Source: Ceratotherium simum simum
Lineage: Eukaryota > Chordata > Mammalia > Perissodactyla > Rhinocerotidae
Assembly: GCF_000283155.1 (NCBI RefSeq)
Contig: NW_004454166.1
Span: 3,350,161-3,414,160, forward strand
Reading direction: 5' to 3'
DNA length: 64,000 nucleotides
The translations under genes were made by a program, and so were the position numbers. Of this stretch, positions 53,599 to 63,594 are shown piece by piece (the stretch's first letter is position 1; each line of letters begins with the position of its first letter). Below the pieces are notes generated by a model. That model saw only the letters and a program-made list of their open reading frames with translations, was not told the origin of the DNA and did not search any database.

Positions 53599-54018
53599 TG
53601 TCATAGCGGATGCTATAGTGCACCGCCCAGATATCCCCTTCAGGACCAAGGCACTCATTCACCCAGCTGCTAAGAGGGCTGGCTCCTGGTGGCTCACAAA
53701 CGAGTGTCTCTCCAGAAATTCCCCCGGGGCTGAAGAAAGCTGTTCTGTCCTAGGTTATGCCCCTCCCTGGGAGTAGCCAGCATCCACTGTGGGAATACCA
53801 AGACCTGGCCCCTTGCCTTGACTTGGACAGCTCCAGAGCTCCCTGGGGAACTGACTGAGGCTTCTGTGCAATTACACTGCAGTTCAACTTCTCCTTCTGT
53901 CCAGTCCTGCTTCCCTCACTCTCGCACAGTGTTGTTCCTGAGAGTACTTGCCAAAAAAAAAAAAAAAACTTCCTTTATGGAAATCTCAAAGTCTTAGTTT
54001 CCCAGGGAACCCAACTCA
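53599..54018 (+). mobile_element. ERVL-like provirus relic, 5' LTR
   Basis: Starts TGTCATAGCGGATGC. Then 'gctaagagggctggctcctg', 'ggccccttgccttgacttgg', 'cctgcttccctcactctc', an A16 run at 53953-53968 where an AATAAA signal would be, and 'gtttcccagggaacccaac'. It aligns in order with 56291-56704. The two are diverged, so the insertion is old. Confidence 0.7.
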
Positions 54019-56290
54019 AGGAGCTGGCTTCAGATGTAGTTCTAGGAAGCAGAAGCGACCACGAGATTTTGGAGCTGGCACTGAGAACCTCATCACTGGG
54101 GGCAGGTGGAGCACTCATAGCCCAGGACATGCTGACACAGTGAAACTGCTCAACTTCCACGTGGCAAATTAGAATGGGATACTGGTAAGGGTAGGACTGC
54201 ACGCAGTGGAGAGGTTCGAGGGGAGTAGTAATTATAAGGAACCTAGAATCAGATGGCTGTTGCTGGATACAATCTATGTGCTGGAGGAAGAGGAAGAGAG
54301 GCTTGGAGCGATCAACCACCAATTTAAGTGAAGTGAGAATATCAGAGACCCTCCTTGGTAACAGACAAAGAGATTGCATCTCCTATAAGGGAAGGGCAGA
54401 GAACGCTGAGGATCAGACTCAGGACTTATATAAGAAGGTGGAGGAGCTCCAGAAAAGGTTGAATTCTCAACTCTGACAAATCTGCTATGCCTGTGTCAGG
54501 GCTCTGATTGGGGAATGGGGTCATCAGACTTGGAATGGAGACATCAGGTCGATGCACTTGAAACTTGAATCCTTGAATCCTCTGATTCTCCTGAACACTG
54601 GGGGCCTGCAGTAGTGACCCACTGCCCCCGATGATAGGCTCCTGCTGTCCCCTTCCTTAGAGATGATGCAGGGACAACACTACGGACACATGCCCCCTCT
54701 CAGGATTCATCCCCCATCTCCTCTCCTGACCACCAGAGCCAATCACAACATGGCCCAGACAGGGAAGTCTGGGGCCAGCTAAGGGATGGACGATGGGTGA
54801 CACACAGCAAAGGAGCTGCAGGACCCAGCCACCACGTACCACAGGGACAAGGAGCTTATCGGTGGGACTGGCTTCTGAGGGTGGTGGAGCAAGCGGGATG
54901 GAGGATAAAGTTGGTGAGGGACAAGTTTATCAATATGGGAGGACCCTCTCGTGGTACAGGATATAAGACTCCGGCAAGTATCCTAAGGGGTATTAACACA
55001 ACAGCTCTTAGAAGCCTGGCCCACACTAAGTGAAGCAGAAATGCCAGAACTCTCATGAAGATAGTGGAAGAAGGGATCAAAAAGCTCAGAGAAGGGAGCA
55101 TACTAGAGTGGACACACTACCAATGCCAGAAAACCCACCAGGAGACCGTGTTCTGCTGGGGTCAGGTCAGGGGTTGGGGGTGAACCCCGGCAGAGGGGAC
55201 CAGCACCGTCACGATGCTCAGTGATGGCTCTTCTTAAGCCAGAGCTGATGGCAGAAAATGCTGTTACAGACTGGATTCCCTGACAGCAATGGGGGTGACA
55301 GGATCCCAAATAATAAGAGGCCAGACAGCAGCACTTAACTGTTAGAAGCAAGGTGGTGCAATTATCACAAAGAGCGGCAAGTCAGAGGGGTCTGCTCCAC
55401 AGAGATCTCGGAGGAGGGTCAACAGAACAAGTGTTCCTAGGGGAAAGACGGATGGGCAGCCAACAAAAGTATTGCATGCTTCATACAACCAAAAAAAATT
55501 AAAAATCAAGAATGCACGAGGAGGAGGCTGAAGGCAGCTGTCCCACTAAACAAATCATAATCCCTTGCCTAGGTTATAGACCGGAGACATTTTTCAGACC
55601 TGAAAACCTCTGTCTGAAGGAACGGCTAGGGATTCTTAAGAGGAAGGACCCTATCACACCACAGGAAGTATATGTAATAACGACTCCCTCAGTCTTTTCC
55701 CAGAGGGACCCACAGAATTCATTCCAGTAATCACAAACTTGGAAAAGAGAAAGACTCATACATTTTTGAGGATCATTAAACACAGCGTCTGAGTTGATAT
55801 TGACATCATGGCCCCCTTGTTAGAATGGAACTCTGCGGGGAAGAGCCAATAAAGGAGTTCTGGCCCAGGCCCAGGTCACAGTGAGTCTACTAAGTCCACA
55901 GACGACCCAGTGGTTACATCCCCGGGTGATCCACTGAGATATCTCTTGGTGGTGCTTTGCCCAATTTTGACAGTAAATGGACAGTGCAGCACTCACGGCC
56001 TGAGAAGAACACGGTGGCCAGGGGCCCAGAGCCCTCAGGGTCACCCATCTAGTAAGCCCCCTGGATGAGCAGAGATGCTGGGGTACCCAGAATACATAGC
56101 AAAGGAGAGAGATGACGAGCGTCAGGTGTCACCCAAAACCAGCTGTCATGGTGGAGGCTGTAGTCTGTCCCACTAACTTCCTGTCGGAAGTTTCCTAGGA
56201 AAAGAGACCACAGAATTTTGGAGAAGACGCTCCAGACAGGGTGAACTTACTAATCAAAAAAACCGAATGCCAGTGGCAGAAGCACTGGAT
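54019..56290 (+). mobile_element. ERVL-like provirus relic, internal region
   Basis: Only 2.3 kb separates the LTRs, far short of a complete provirus, so most of the coding region is deleted. Short frames include one of 66 codons (54276-54476) ending in a Lys/Glu/Leu-rich, coiled-coil-like stretch, as in the amino-terminal gag part of ERVL-class elements. All frames are interrupted. I cannot identify protease, reverse transcriptase or envelope. The element is inactive. Confidence 0.5.
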
Positions 56291-56704
56291 GGGGTGGGCA
56301 CTGTGGTGCACACCCAGGTCCTCCCCTCCAGGACCAGCCCCTGTTCCCTGAGCTGGGGGAGTGCTGGCTGCTGGCCTCACAACTGAGCTCTCACAGGAAC
56401 TGCCTGTGGGCAAGGGAGCTGCCGTACCTGAGTTTACGTCCCTCCCCCAGGGACAGTTCCTGTCTAGTAACTGTTACACCCGGGGGTATAAAGGCCCGGC
56501 CCCCTTGCCTTGATTCAGGGCAAGCTGGAGGGCTATCCCAGCTTCACAGAGCCCCATGGGTCTGCCACAACTGCTGGCAGTTCACCCTCCCCCCGCCCCA
56601 TCCCGCTTCCCTCACTCCCTCACACGTGCTGTCAGGAGAAGACCCCGCCACGGAAACCCCCTGATTCCACTCAGACCCTGGCCCCCAGGGAACCTGACCT
56701 GAGA
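56291..56704 (+). mobile_element. ERVL-like provirus relic, 3' LTR
   Basis: 'gtggtgcacacccaggtcc', 'gagtgctggctgctggcc', 'ccccttgccttgattcagg', 'atcccgcttccctcactcc' and 'cccagggaacctgacctgag' parallel the 5' LTR. TATAAA at 56487-56492 is retained here but not in the 5' LTR. Confidence 0.7.
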
Positions 56705-57110
56705 CGTGTGTGTTGTCACTATTTGCCCTGGCTCTTGTTTATGGCTAGATCCCGTGGGGCTCCAACCAGGTCCCCTTTGCTGGGCCCCTATGCCAGTCCC
56801 CTGCCGCTGGGAACATCTGCTGTTGATGGCTCACCACTGAGTCCCTGCCCTTGGCCTCAGGGAACCACCTGGTCCCAGGGGGCAGCCGCACGCAGCCAGC
56901 GACTGGCAGATGCATGGAAACAAAGGCCCAGGCCTGTGGCCTCAGTTGGGAACAGCCCAGAAGGGCCATCTCAGCTCTAGGGCTCCCCACGGATCAGCTG
57001 AGGTTGAAACTGCAATGCTGGTAGGCTACTCCCTCTGCCCCTCCTCAATAACCCTTGTGCAGGCACTTCTCCATCTCAGAGTCTTTCACCTGAGAGCTCA
57101 ACGTTAACAT
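56705..57110 (+). mobile_element. LTR-like sequence, possibly a further LTR
   Basis: 'ccctctgcccctcctcaata' and 'cttctccatctcagagtc' resemble the R-U5 end of MaLR/ERVL LTRs. It directly follows the 3' LTR. It might be a third, unrelated LTR or unique GC-rich sequence. Confidence 0.35.
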
Positions 57111-57169
57111 AGTGGTGGTTGTGATTTGCAGACATTTTTAAAGTTTGTATTCAGATTTATCAGTCTTTT

Positions 57170-57480
57170 CCTTTGTGGTTGCCCATTTTTGAACTGGGTG
57201 GTCTTAACATTTTAACTTTTAATATGTGATTAACCAGTCATTCTTCAACACACTTTATTGAATAACTTAGCTTTTCCCAATTATTTTACACACTATATTT
57301 ATTATAAATGAAATTATTGTATTTATTTGGGCATGCTTCTGGAGTTTCTATTCTGCTCCACTGACCAGTCTATCTCTTTTTGGTTTTAGAACACACTGTT
57401 TTAATTAATAGAGCTTCATAAGTCATGTTATTAGTTGCAATTTTGTTTCGTTTTGTTTTAAGCTGCCTTGAATCGTTTTA
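57170..57480 (-). mobile_element. Old L1 fragment
   Basis: 'ttctattctgctccactgac', 'cagtctatctctttttgg' and 'acacactgttttaattaat' match antisense old L1 internal sequence (tctattccattgatctatctg, accacactgttttaatta). Confidence 0.6.
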
Positions 57481-57559
57481 GGAGCAAGGCAGAACATTAC
57501 TATCATAAATCTTAATACCTATGATATCATTGGATCATCATTCCACAAATACCTATGGA

Positions 57560-58980
57560 GCTGAGGATATAGAATACACAGAATGGACTGGGGGGAGGGG
57601 GCTGGCACACATAATCAATTAAGAACAGATGTGCAGGAAACAGTGCATATCATGGGGAACCTCGTACAAGGAGTCAAGAATGGCCTCCTTGAGGAGGTGA
57701 TGTTTGAGCTGGGATCTCAACTAGGTAGAACTAGGAGCACTCATCTACGAGAACTAAGCAGGTGACCAGGTGGAGGTGGGGGAATGCACTTCAGGCAAAG
57801 GCAGCATGCCTGTGTGTAGTCTCCAGCTGAGATGAGGCTAGGGAAGGAGGTCCGGGCCAGGCAGGCAAGACCCCAAGGGCCAACGGAAGGATTCTGAACT
57901 TCTTCCTAAGAGCAGCAGGAGGCCATTGAAGGCTTTTTTTTTAAACAGTTGTATTGAGATATAATTCACATACCATACAATTCATCCATTCAAAGCATAC
58001 AATTCAATGGTTTTTAGTATATTCACACATATGTGCAAGCATACCAAAGTAAATTTTAGAACATTTCATCACCTTAACAGAAATGCTATACCCTTTGGAA
58101 ACCACCCCTTCCTTCCCCAGCTCTAAGCCACCACTAATCCACTTTCCATCTACAGATTTGCCTATTCTACACATTTCACATGAATGGAATCATAGAACAT
58201 GTGGTCTTTTGTGACCGGCTGCTTCTTTAACTCATCATAATATTTTCAAGGTTCATTCATGTCATGTATTAGTACATCATTCCATTTAATGGCCAAATAA
58301 TATTCTATTTTATGGATATGCCACATTTTGTTTATCCATTCACCAGCTGATGGACATTTGAGTTCTTTCCACCTTATCAGCTATTATAAATAATGCTGCT
58401 ATAAACATTCACGTACATTTTTGTGTACACATATGTTTTCATTCTCTGGGTATCTAGGAATAAAATTGCTGGGCCATATGGCAACCTATGTTTAATAATT
58501 TAAGGAAGTGCCAGACTGTTTTCCAAAGTGGCTGCACCATTTTACATTCCCATCAGCCGCTGATGAGGGTTCCAATTTCTCCTCACCCTCACTAATACTT
58601 GTTATTATCCGACTTTTTGATGCTAGCCATCCTAGTGGGAGAGAAGTGGCATCTCACTGTGGTTTTGATTTGCATTTCCCTAATCATTGAAGGCTTTTAA
58701 CTGAGAACCTGATACAATCAGGCTTTTCAACAGTTCACTCTGGAAAAAGGATTTGAGGACAGAAAGAAGGCCATGAGATCACGGTTAAGAGGCCATTGCA
58801 GCCGTCTGCAGAAGATGATGGTAGCTTTGGACTGTGACGGAAGAGACGGCAAGAAGGGAACAGTTGGAGAAATAGATAAAATCTACAAGGTCTGGACATC
58901 ATTGGTTGGGGGCACAAGGGAGATGTGAAACGCTTGCGGTTTATAGAACTGTGTGGATGGTGGTGCCCTCACACCAAGAG
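57560..58980 (-). mobile_element. L2 LINE, split by an L1
   Basis: Left arm: 'tggcctccttgaggaggtg', 'cagccatgcctg'-like, 'gcagcaggaggccattgaag'. Right arm from 58699: 'aactgagaacctgatacaatc', 'cagttcactctggaaaaagg' and 'aagatgatggtagctttgg'. Together a long antisense L2. Confidence 0.85.
57938..58684 (-). mobile_element. L1 3' end inserted in L2
   Basis: 'attgagatataattcacatac', 'aaatgctataccctttgg', 'ggcctaataatattctattt'-like, 'gctgggccatatggcaacc' and 'gtggttttgatttgcatttcc' are antisense L1 3' sequence. It is bounded by a perfect 14-bp duplication cattgaaggctttt (57924-57937 and 58685-58698). Confidence 0.92.
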
Positions 58981-58997
58981 AACACAGAAATACTTTT

Positions 58998-59327
58998 ATA
59001 ATTGTGATAAAATTTACCATCATAACCATTAGTAAGTGTATAGTTCAGTCACGTTAACTATATTCACATTGTTGTGCAACCAATATCCCGAACTTTTTCA
59101 TCTTACAAAACTGAAAGTCTATACCCATTAACAACATCTCCCCATTCCCCCCTCTTCCCAGCCCCTGGCGACCACCGTTCTATCTTTGTCCCTGTGAATT
59201 TGACAACTCCAGATACATCCTACGGTACTTGTCTTCCTGTGGCCGGCTTCCTTCACTAACACAATGTCCTCAAGGTTCATCCACCTTGTAGCACCTGATG
59301 GGTGGGTTTCCCTCCTTTTTAAGTGAA
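58998..59327 (-). mobile_element. L1 3' end inserted at the edge of the same L2
   Basis: 'accattagtaagtgtatagtt', 'cattgttgtgcaaccaata', 'cccctggcgaccaccgttc' and 'tcctcaaggttcatccacc' are antisense L1MB-like. Target duplication of 17 bp with one mismatch: aacacagaaatactttt (58981-58997) and aacacagaaatattttt (59328-59344). Confidence 0.9.
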
Positions 59328-59344
59328 AACACAGAAATATTTTT

Positions 59345-60094
59345 CACTGACCAACAAAAAGCACAGGTTTATCCAAACCACTTTCTTCTTCAATATCAAA
59401 CTCTGAGTTTTAATCTAAGCCCTCTTCAGACTCAGGTTCTCAAGATTCTTCTGAGTCTGGGCTCACCTTGGCCAGACACGCATAGCGTTAGGCTGACACC
59501 CTGCTGTTCATGACCCTAACTTCATGACCTTGACCCCTTTAGCATCTTCCAAACTGAAAGACTAATTCTCACGCAATCGGAAGGAGAAGGGGCTTTACTT
59601 GAATGTCCTATTTGGTTATTTGCAATTTCATTTTTCTTTCACTAAATTATCTATTGGCAGAAACTAACCAGTTTCTCTTAAAAATCAGTCCTAAGATTTT
59701 AATAATTTTGGGCACTTGATATTCCTCCATTACACAAAAGTTGGTCACATCTACCTTCCTTAACTCTGAAAATTCTGTGATCTCTTCTGAGAGATTTGGC
59801 GATTTCTGCCATCTTTAATCATCTTGCCTGGCACGTGACAGGCAATCTTCTGAAATCACAACAATTTTATTACTTCATTATAGTGTAATATTTTAGAACA
59901 CATCATAAGCACTAATTTAGGAATCCAAATGCAAGTTAAAATTCAAGTGAGTGAAAGATCTCCAAAGGAATAAGTGACCATAGCAACTGAGGTGGAAAAT
60001 AGATGAAACGCCATCCACACACAGATGATGATAATCTTCATCAGAACATCCGCCTTTACCTACCAGCAAGACACATCCCAGTTTCAGAAACATT
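59345..60094. other. No recognised gene or repeat
   Basis: Unique. Several eroded repeats are possible, none that I can name. Confidence 0.35.
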
Positions 60095-60108
60095 AAAAAG
60101 CCGAGGGA

Positions 60109-60322
60109 GGGCCAGCCCCGTGGCTTAGCGGTTAAGTGCGTGCGCTCCGCTGCTGGTGGCCCGGGTTCGGATCCCGGGCGCGCAACGACGCACCGGTTCT
60201 CCGGCCATGCTGAGGCCGCGTCCCACATACAGCAACTAGAAGGATGTGCAGCTATGATATACAACTATCTACTGGGGCTTCGGGGGAAAAATAAATAAAT
60301 AAATAAAATTATTTAAAAAAAA
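60109..60322 (+). mobile_element. ERE-family SINE, short form, young copy
   Basis: 'gggccagccccgtggcttag', 'cggttaagtgcgtgcgctcc', 'ggttcggatcccgggcgcg', 'ctccggccatgctgaggc', 'agcaactagaaggatgtgc', 'aataaataaataaataaaat' tail. Perfect 14-bp duplication aaaaagccgaggga (60095-60108 and 60323-60336). Many CpG sites survive, so it is one of the youngest insertions here. Confidence 0.96.
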
Positions 60323-60336
60323 AAAAAGCCGAGGGA

Positions 60337-61239
60337 AGATGCATATCTTAGAATCAAGAAGATATGGTGCATGGAGAGAGGCAAAGGAAGATAAGTAAGG
60401 TTCATGTACAGCAGCAAAAAGTGCCATCAGGCACCAGGAGAATGAAAAATACAACAAAACAGATGATAGCCACATGCAGCACTTTTTATACTCAAGAACC
60501 ATAGCACGGGGGCAAAAAATCCCACATGCCCCATGTAACTCCCCAGAGCAGAACAGAAGACAACTGACAAGGACTGAGATGAAGGTCTTCAATCATCGAT
60601 AAAAGATTACATTAGAAGTATCACATCTTAGAAGGTGCAATGTTAACAGTGCTTATCCCCGAGAGGAGCAGATTAAAGAAGAACGTTGTTATTGCTTATA
60701 AGTATTTTCTCGTTTTTTGCTACAATAAACATACATAATAAAAAATTTTATAAGTTAAGAAAACAAAGAATAAAAATATTTTAGAAAGAAATACAAAATG
60801 TCCAACATTTAACAAGGAAACAGTTTCTGGTGTTTAAATATGGAAACCTCAGTTCTCGAAAAACAAGTGCCATTCCTGTCCTGAAGATCCTGCATAAGCG
60901 ACGCATAACGAGACAGACACCCTGCGTAATCGCCAAGATCACTGGTTTTGCTATAAAGCTCTGCTCAGTGAACAAGCCCCTAACTGCCCTGCACTCAGTG
61001 CTAATTCTTCACTTGCCATCTCTGAAGGTTGCAGGAGCCCTGCTGACGGGGAGAGAAATGGTAATGGTTTTCATAAGGAGGAAGCCTCGTTTGGGGCCCA
61101 CAAGTCACTGCGCATGCCATGCACACACCCCACACCGATCCTCAGGGGAACCAGCAAAGGTTTATAAACTCTTATCAACTAGACACTCCCTTCTCCGGGG
61201 GGCGCTGAGGGTCCTGCCTGCAGCCTTGCATGGCTCACT
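60337..61239. other. Mostly unique; old L1-like A/T tract
   Basis: 'acaataaacatacataataa' at about 60722 and the preceding 'ttgcttataagtattttctc' suggest an old L1 3' end (about 60625-60790). The rest is unique. An ORF of 155 codons (60830-61297, plus strand) shows no domain. Confidence 0.35.
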
Positions 61240-61375
61240 GTTTGGTCTCTGTCATCCTCTAGGGAGGGAACAGGGAAGCTTTCTAAACTCTGCTTAGCAG
61301 TTCTCCCCTCCACTGCCCAGGACAGTGCCTGAAACACAAAAGGAACCTAATAATTTGCTTCTGGATTGAAGCCAG
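61240..61375 (+). mobile_element. L2 3'-end fragment
   Basis: 'gacagtgcctgaaacacaaa', 'aggaacctaataatttgc' and 'ttctggattgaa' follow the L2 terminus (acagtgcctggcacatagtagg, caataaatatttgttgaa). Confidence 0.55.
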
Positions 61376-62099
61376 CCCTCCACCACATTCCCCTGTTCAG
61401 ATTCAGCAAGTCGCCTGTTCTCACAAATTGAATAAACCCATCAACACAGCCCAGAAATCATGGGGATATCCTCGACTTGCTTCTGAGGGGAAAGAGCACA
61501 CCCAACCATGAAAGCCACAAAAGCCACATTAAGGTTTGGGGGTATCGCAGGATCCTGCACCCTCCTGCATTTACGCTTCCGTTTAGGGGCTGGTTGGATG
61601 AGGTTGGGGGCTGGAGAGAAGCAGGGATGAGGAGGAGAAGGTCCCTGTGCCGGGGAGTCCAGTCTAGGGGAGGACACAGCCTCTGGCGCATCACTCGCCC
61701 TGAGTACAGGCTCATCGCTCATGATGGACAGAGGAGAGGAGATGCCTCCATGGGAGAGTGGATGACAGATGAGACAAGAAGAGAGGCGACAAGGCAGCGG
61801 CATGGCACGGAAGAGCCAAACCCTCATGCCTGACGGGGCCCTGGGGGTGGGGGCCCTGAGCCGGGTCCCAGAGACGAGCGCTGCAGTGCCCTGCCTCCTA
61901 GAGCTCATGGAGGGTCTGGGGAGACCCCAGGCTGGAGGGTTTATAGCCAGGGAGGCGACCGTGAGCCATCCATGGGGGTGCAGGGGGCAGCAGTGAAGCC
62001 CATCTTGGCTCCCTCTGGACCCTCTCCTCTTCCTGCCTCCCCAGGCTTCAGCTGGCAGGGGTCCTGGTCACTAGGTGGGAAGGGAACCACCACATCTTA
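61376..62099. other. GC-rich unique sequence
   Basis: No recognised exon. A 155-codon minus-strand frame (61441-61908) contains the basic stretch PKRKRKCRR but no known domain. Confidence 0.35.
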
Positions 62100-62270
62100 G
62101 AACAGAGCTGGGCTGGCCGGGCTCTCCCATCTTGTAAAGGAGGAAACTGAGGATCAGAGGTGAGCTGTGTCCTGTCCCTGGCCTCCCAGCGGGAGCCCGG
62201 CTGAGATGAGACCCTGACCTGGGGGCTCTGAGTCCAAGAGCAGGGCCTTCCCCCATTGCCTCCAGGTCAC
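62100..62270 (-). mobile_element. MIR SINE
   Basis: 'cccatcttgtaaaggaggaa', 'actgaggatcagaggtgag' and 'gctctgagtccaagagcagg' are reverse-strand MIR. Confidence 0.7.
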
Positions 62271-62299
62271 ACACGGAGACTCAGAGCCGATGAGTTTTC

Positions 62300-62660
62300 A
62301 CCTGATAGGAACTGAGACCCTGGTGGGATTTCTGAGCAAGCACAGCAGGAGGGCGATGGTTCTCTGGTCAGTGAGACCAGAGTAGGAGCCGAGTGGACAG
62401 GAGAGGCCTGAAGGAGGAGGGACAGGAGGGAGGAGGTAAGAGCGTGGGAGTGTGCTGCCCACAGGGACGAGGGCCCGGGCCAGTTCCACGAGCAGCGAGG
62501 CTACAAAGAAAGGCCAGGAGTAAACACCGTGAGATCCGAAACTGTAGATGCTGACATGGGGAGAGAGTCGAGACAGGGAGGGGTCAGAGATGAAGTCAAG
62601 GCCCTCAGCCTGTGTGACCAGGAGGAGGACAGTCCAGGGAAACCAGGAGAAGGAGCCACA
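62300..62660 (-). mobile_element. L2 LINE fragment (weak)
   Basis: 'ggagagagtcgagacaggg' then 'agatgaagtcaaggccctc' and 'agcctgtgtgaccaggag' resemble antisense L2 (gagtcaaggatgactccaagg). Confidence 0.4.
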
Positions 62661-62979
62661 CTGGTGGCCTCGGATAGTGGGCTCAGTTTTAGCTCTGAGG
62701 AGCTATGTGTCTGTGGAAGAAGACATCCGTACAAATGTCCACCATTCTGAAGGTGGGGATGGGTGATGGAGTGCAGGAAGGGTTCGGAACTTAAGAATTA
62801 CCAATGTGGACAACTGATCTACCCCATGGGCTTCCTCCTAATTTCTCTTGCCCAAACTTAGAGTATATACACTTAAGGGTCAGCACAGGATACCGACAGT
62901 CTTTGCTTTTCTATAAAGAGATACTGGTTGAACCAGTGAATTTCAGGGTGGTAAAGAAGCGGTGACCTTCACCAGCTGT
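62661..62979. other. No recognised gene or repeat
   Basis: Unique sequence. Confidence 0.35.
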
Positions 62980-63045
62980 TCCTTCATTCCACATTAACTG
63001 AGCATCTACTATGTGCCAGGCATTAATCACACTGTCCCCTGATAG
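62980..63045 (-). mobile_element. L2 3'-end fragment
   Basis: 'ccttcattccacattaactg' and 'agcatctactatgtgccagg' are the reverse complement of the L2 terminus. Confidence 0.7.
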
Positions 63046-63091
63046 CCTTTCTCTCTTTCCTTCTTTTAGTAATAAAACCACTTTCCGTCTA

Positions 63092-63565
63092 TGTTAGACA
63101 GAATAATCCCCCCCCAAAGATATCCAGGTCCTAATCCCAGACACCTGTGAATATGTTACTTCACATGGGGAAAGGGACTTTGCAGGTGTGATTCAGGAAG
63201 AATTTTGAGATGGGGAGATTGTCCTGGATCATCCAGGTGGGCCTGAAGTAATCACAAAGGTCCTTATACAAGGAAGGCAGGAGATCAGAGTCAGTAGGAG
63301 AAGATGTGACCATGGAATCAAGAAGTTTGAGTGATGCAAGGAAGGAAAGAGCCATGAGCTAAGCAATGGAGGTGGCCTCTAGAAGCTGCAAAAGACAAAG
63401 AAACAGATTCTCCCCTCAGAGCCTCCAAAAGGAATCAGCCCTGCCAACATCTTGACTTTAGCCAGATTTTGTACTTCTAACCTCCAGAACTGTAAGAGAA
63501 TAAATCTGTGTTGTAAGCCACTAAGTTTGTGGTAATTTGTTATAGCAGCCATAGGAAGCTAACAT
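63092..63565 (+). mobile_element. MLT1-type MaLR solo LTR
   Basis: Starts TGTTAGACAGAATAATCC and ends 'aggaagctaacat'. 'agatatccaggtcctaatcc', 'acacctgtgaatatgttac', 'tgggcctgaagtaatcac', 'ctctagaagctgcaaaag', 'cctccagaactgtaagag' and AATAAA near 63499 are in MLT1 order. Confidence 0.92.
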
Positions 63566-63594
63566 ACCACACCATTAAGTTTAAGATGGACACT

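Noticed and set aside
56860..56895. CTCF-like 'cccagggggc' motif
   Set aside because: Only the G-run half matches the consensus. The flanking positions disagree.
61780..62060. CpG island or promoter
   Set aside because: GC is high, but CpG dinucleotides look sparse by eye and no first exon is apparent.
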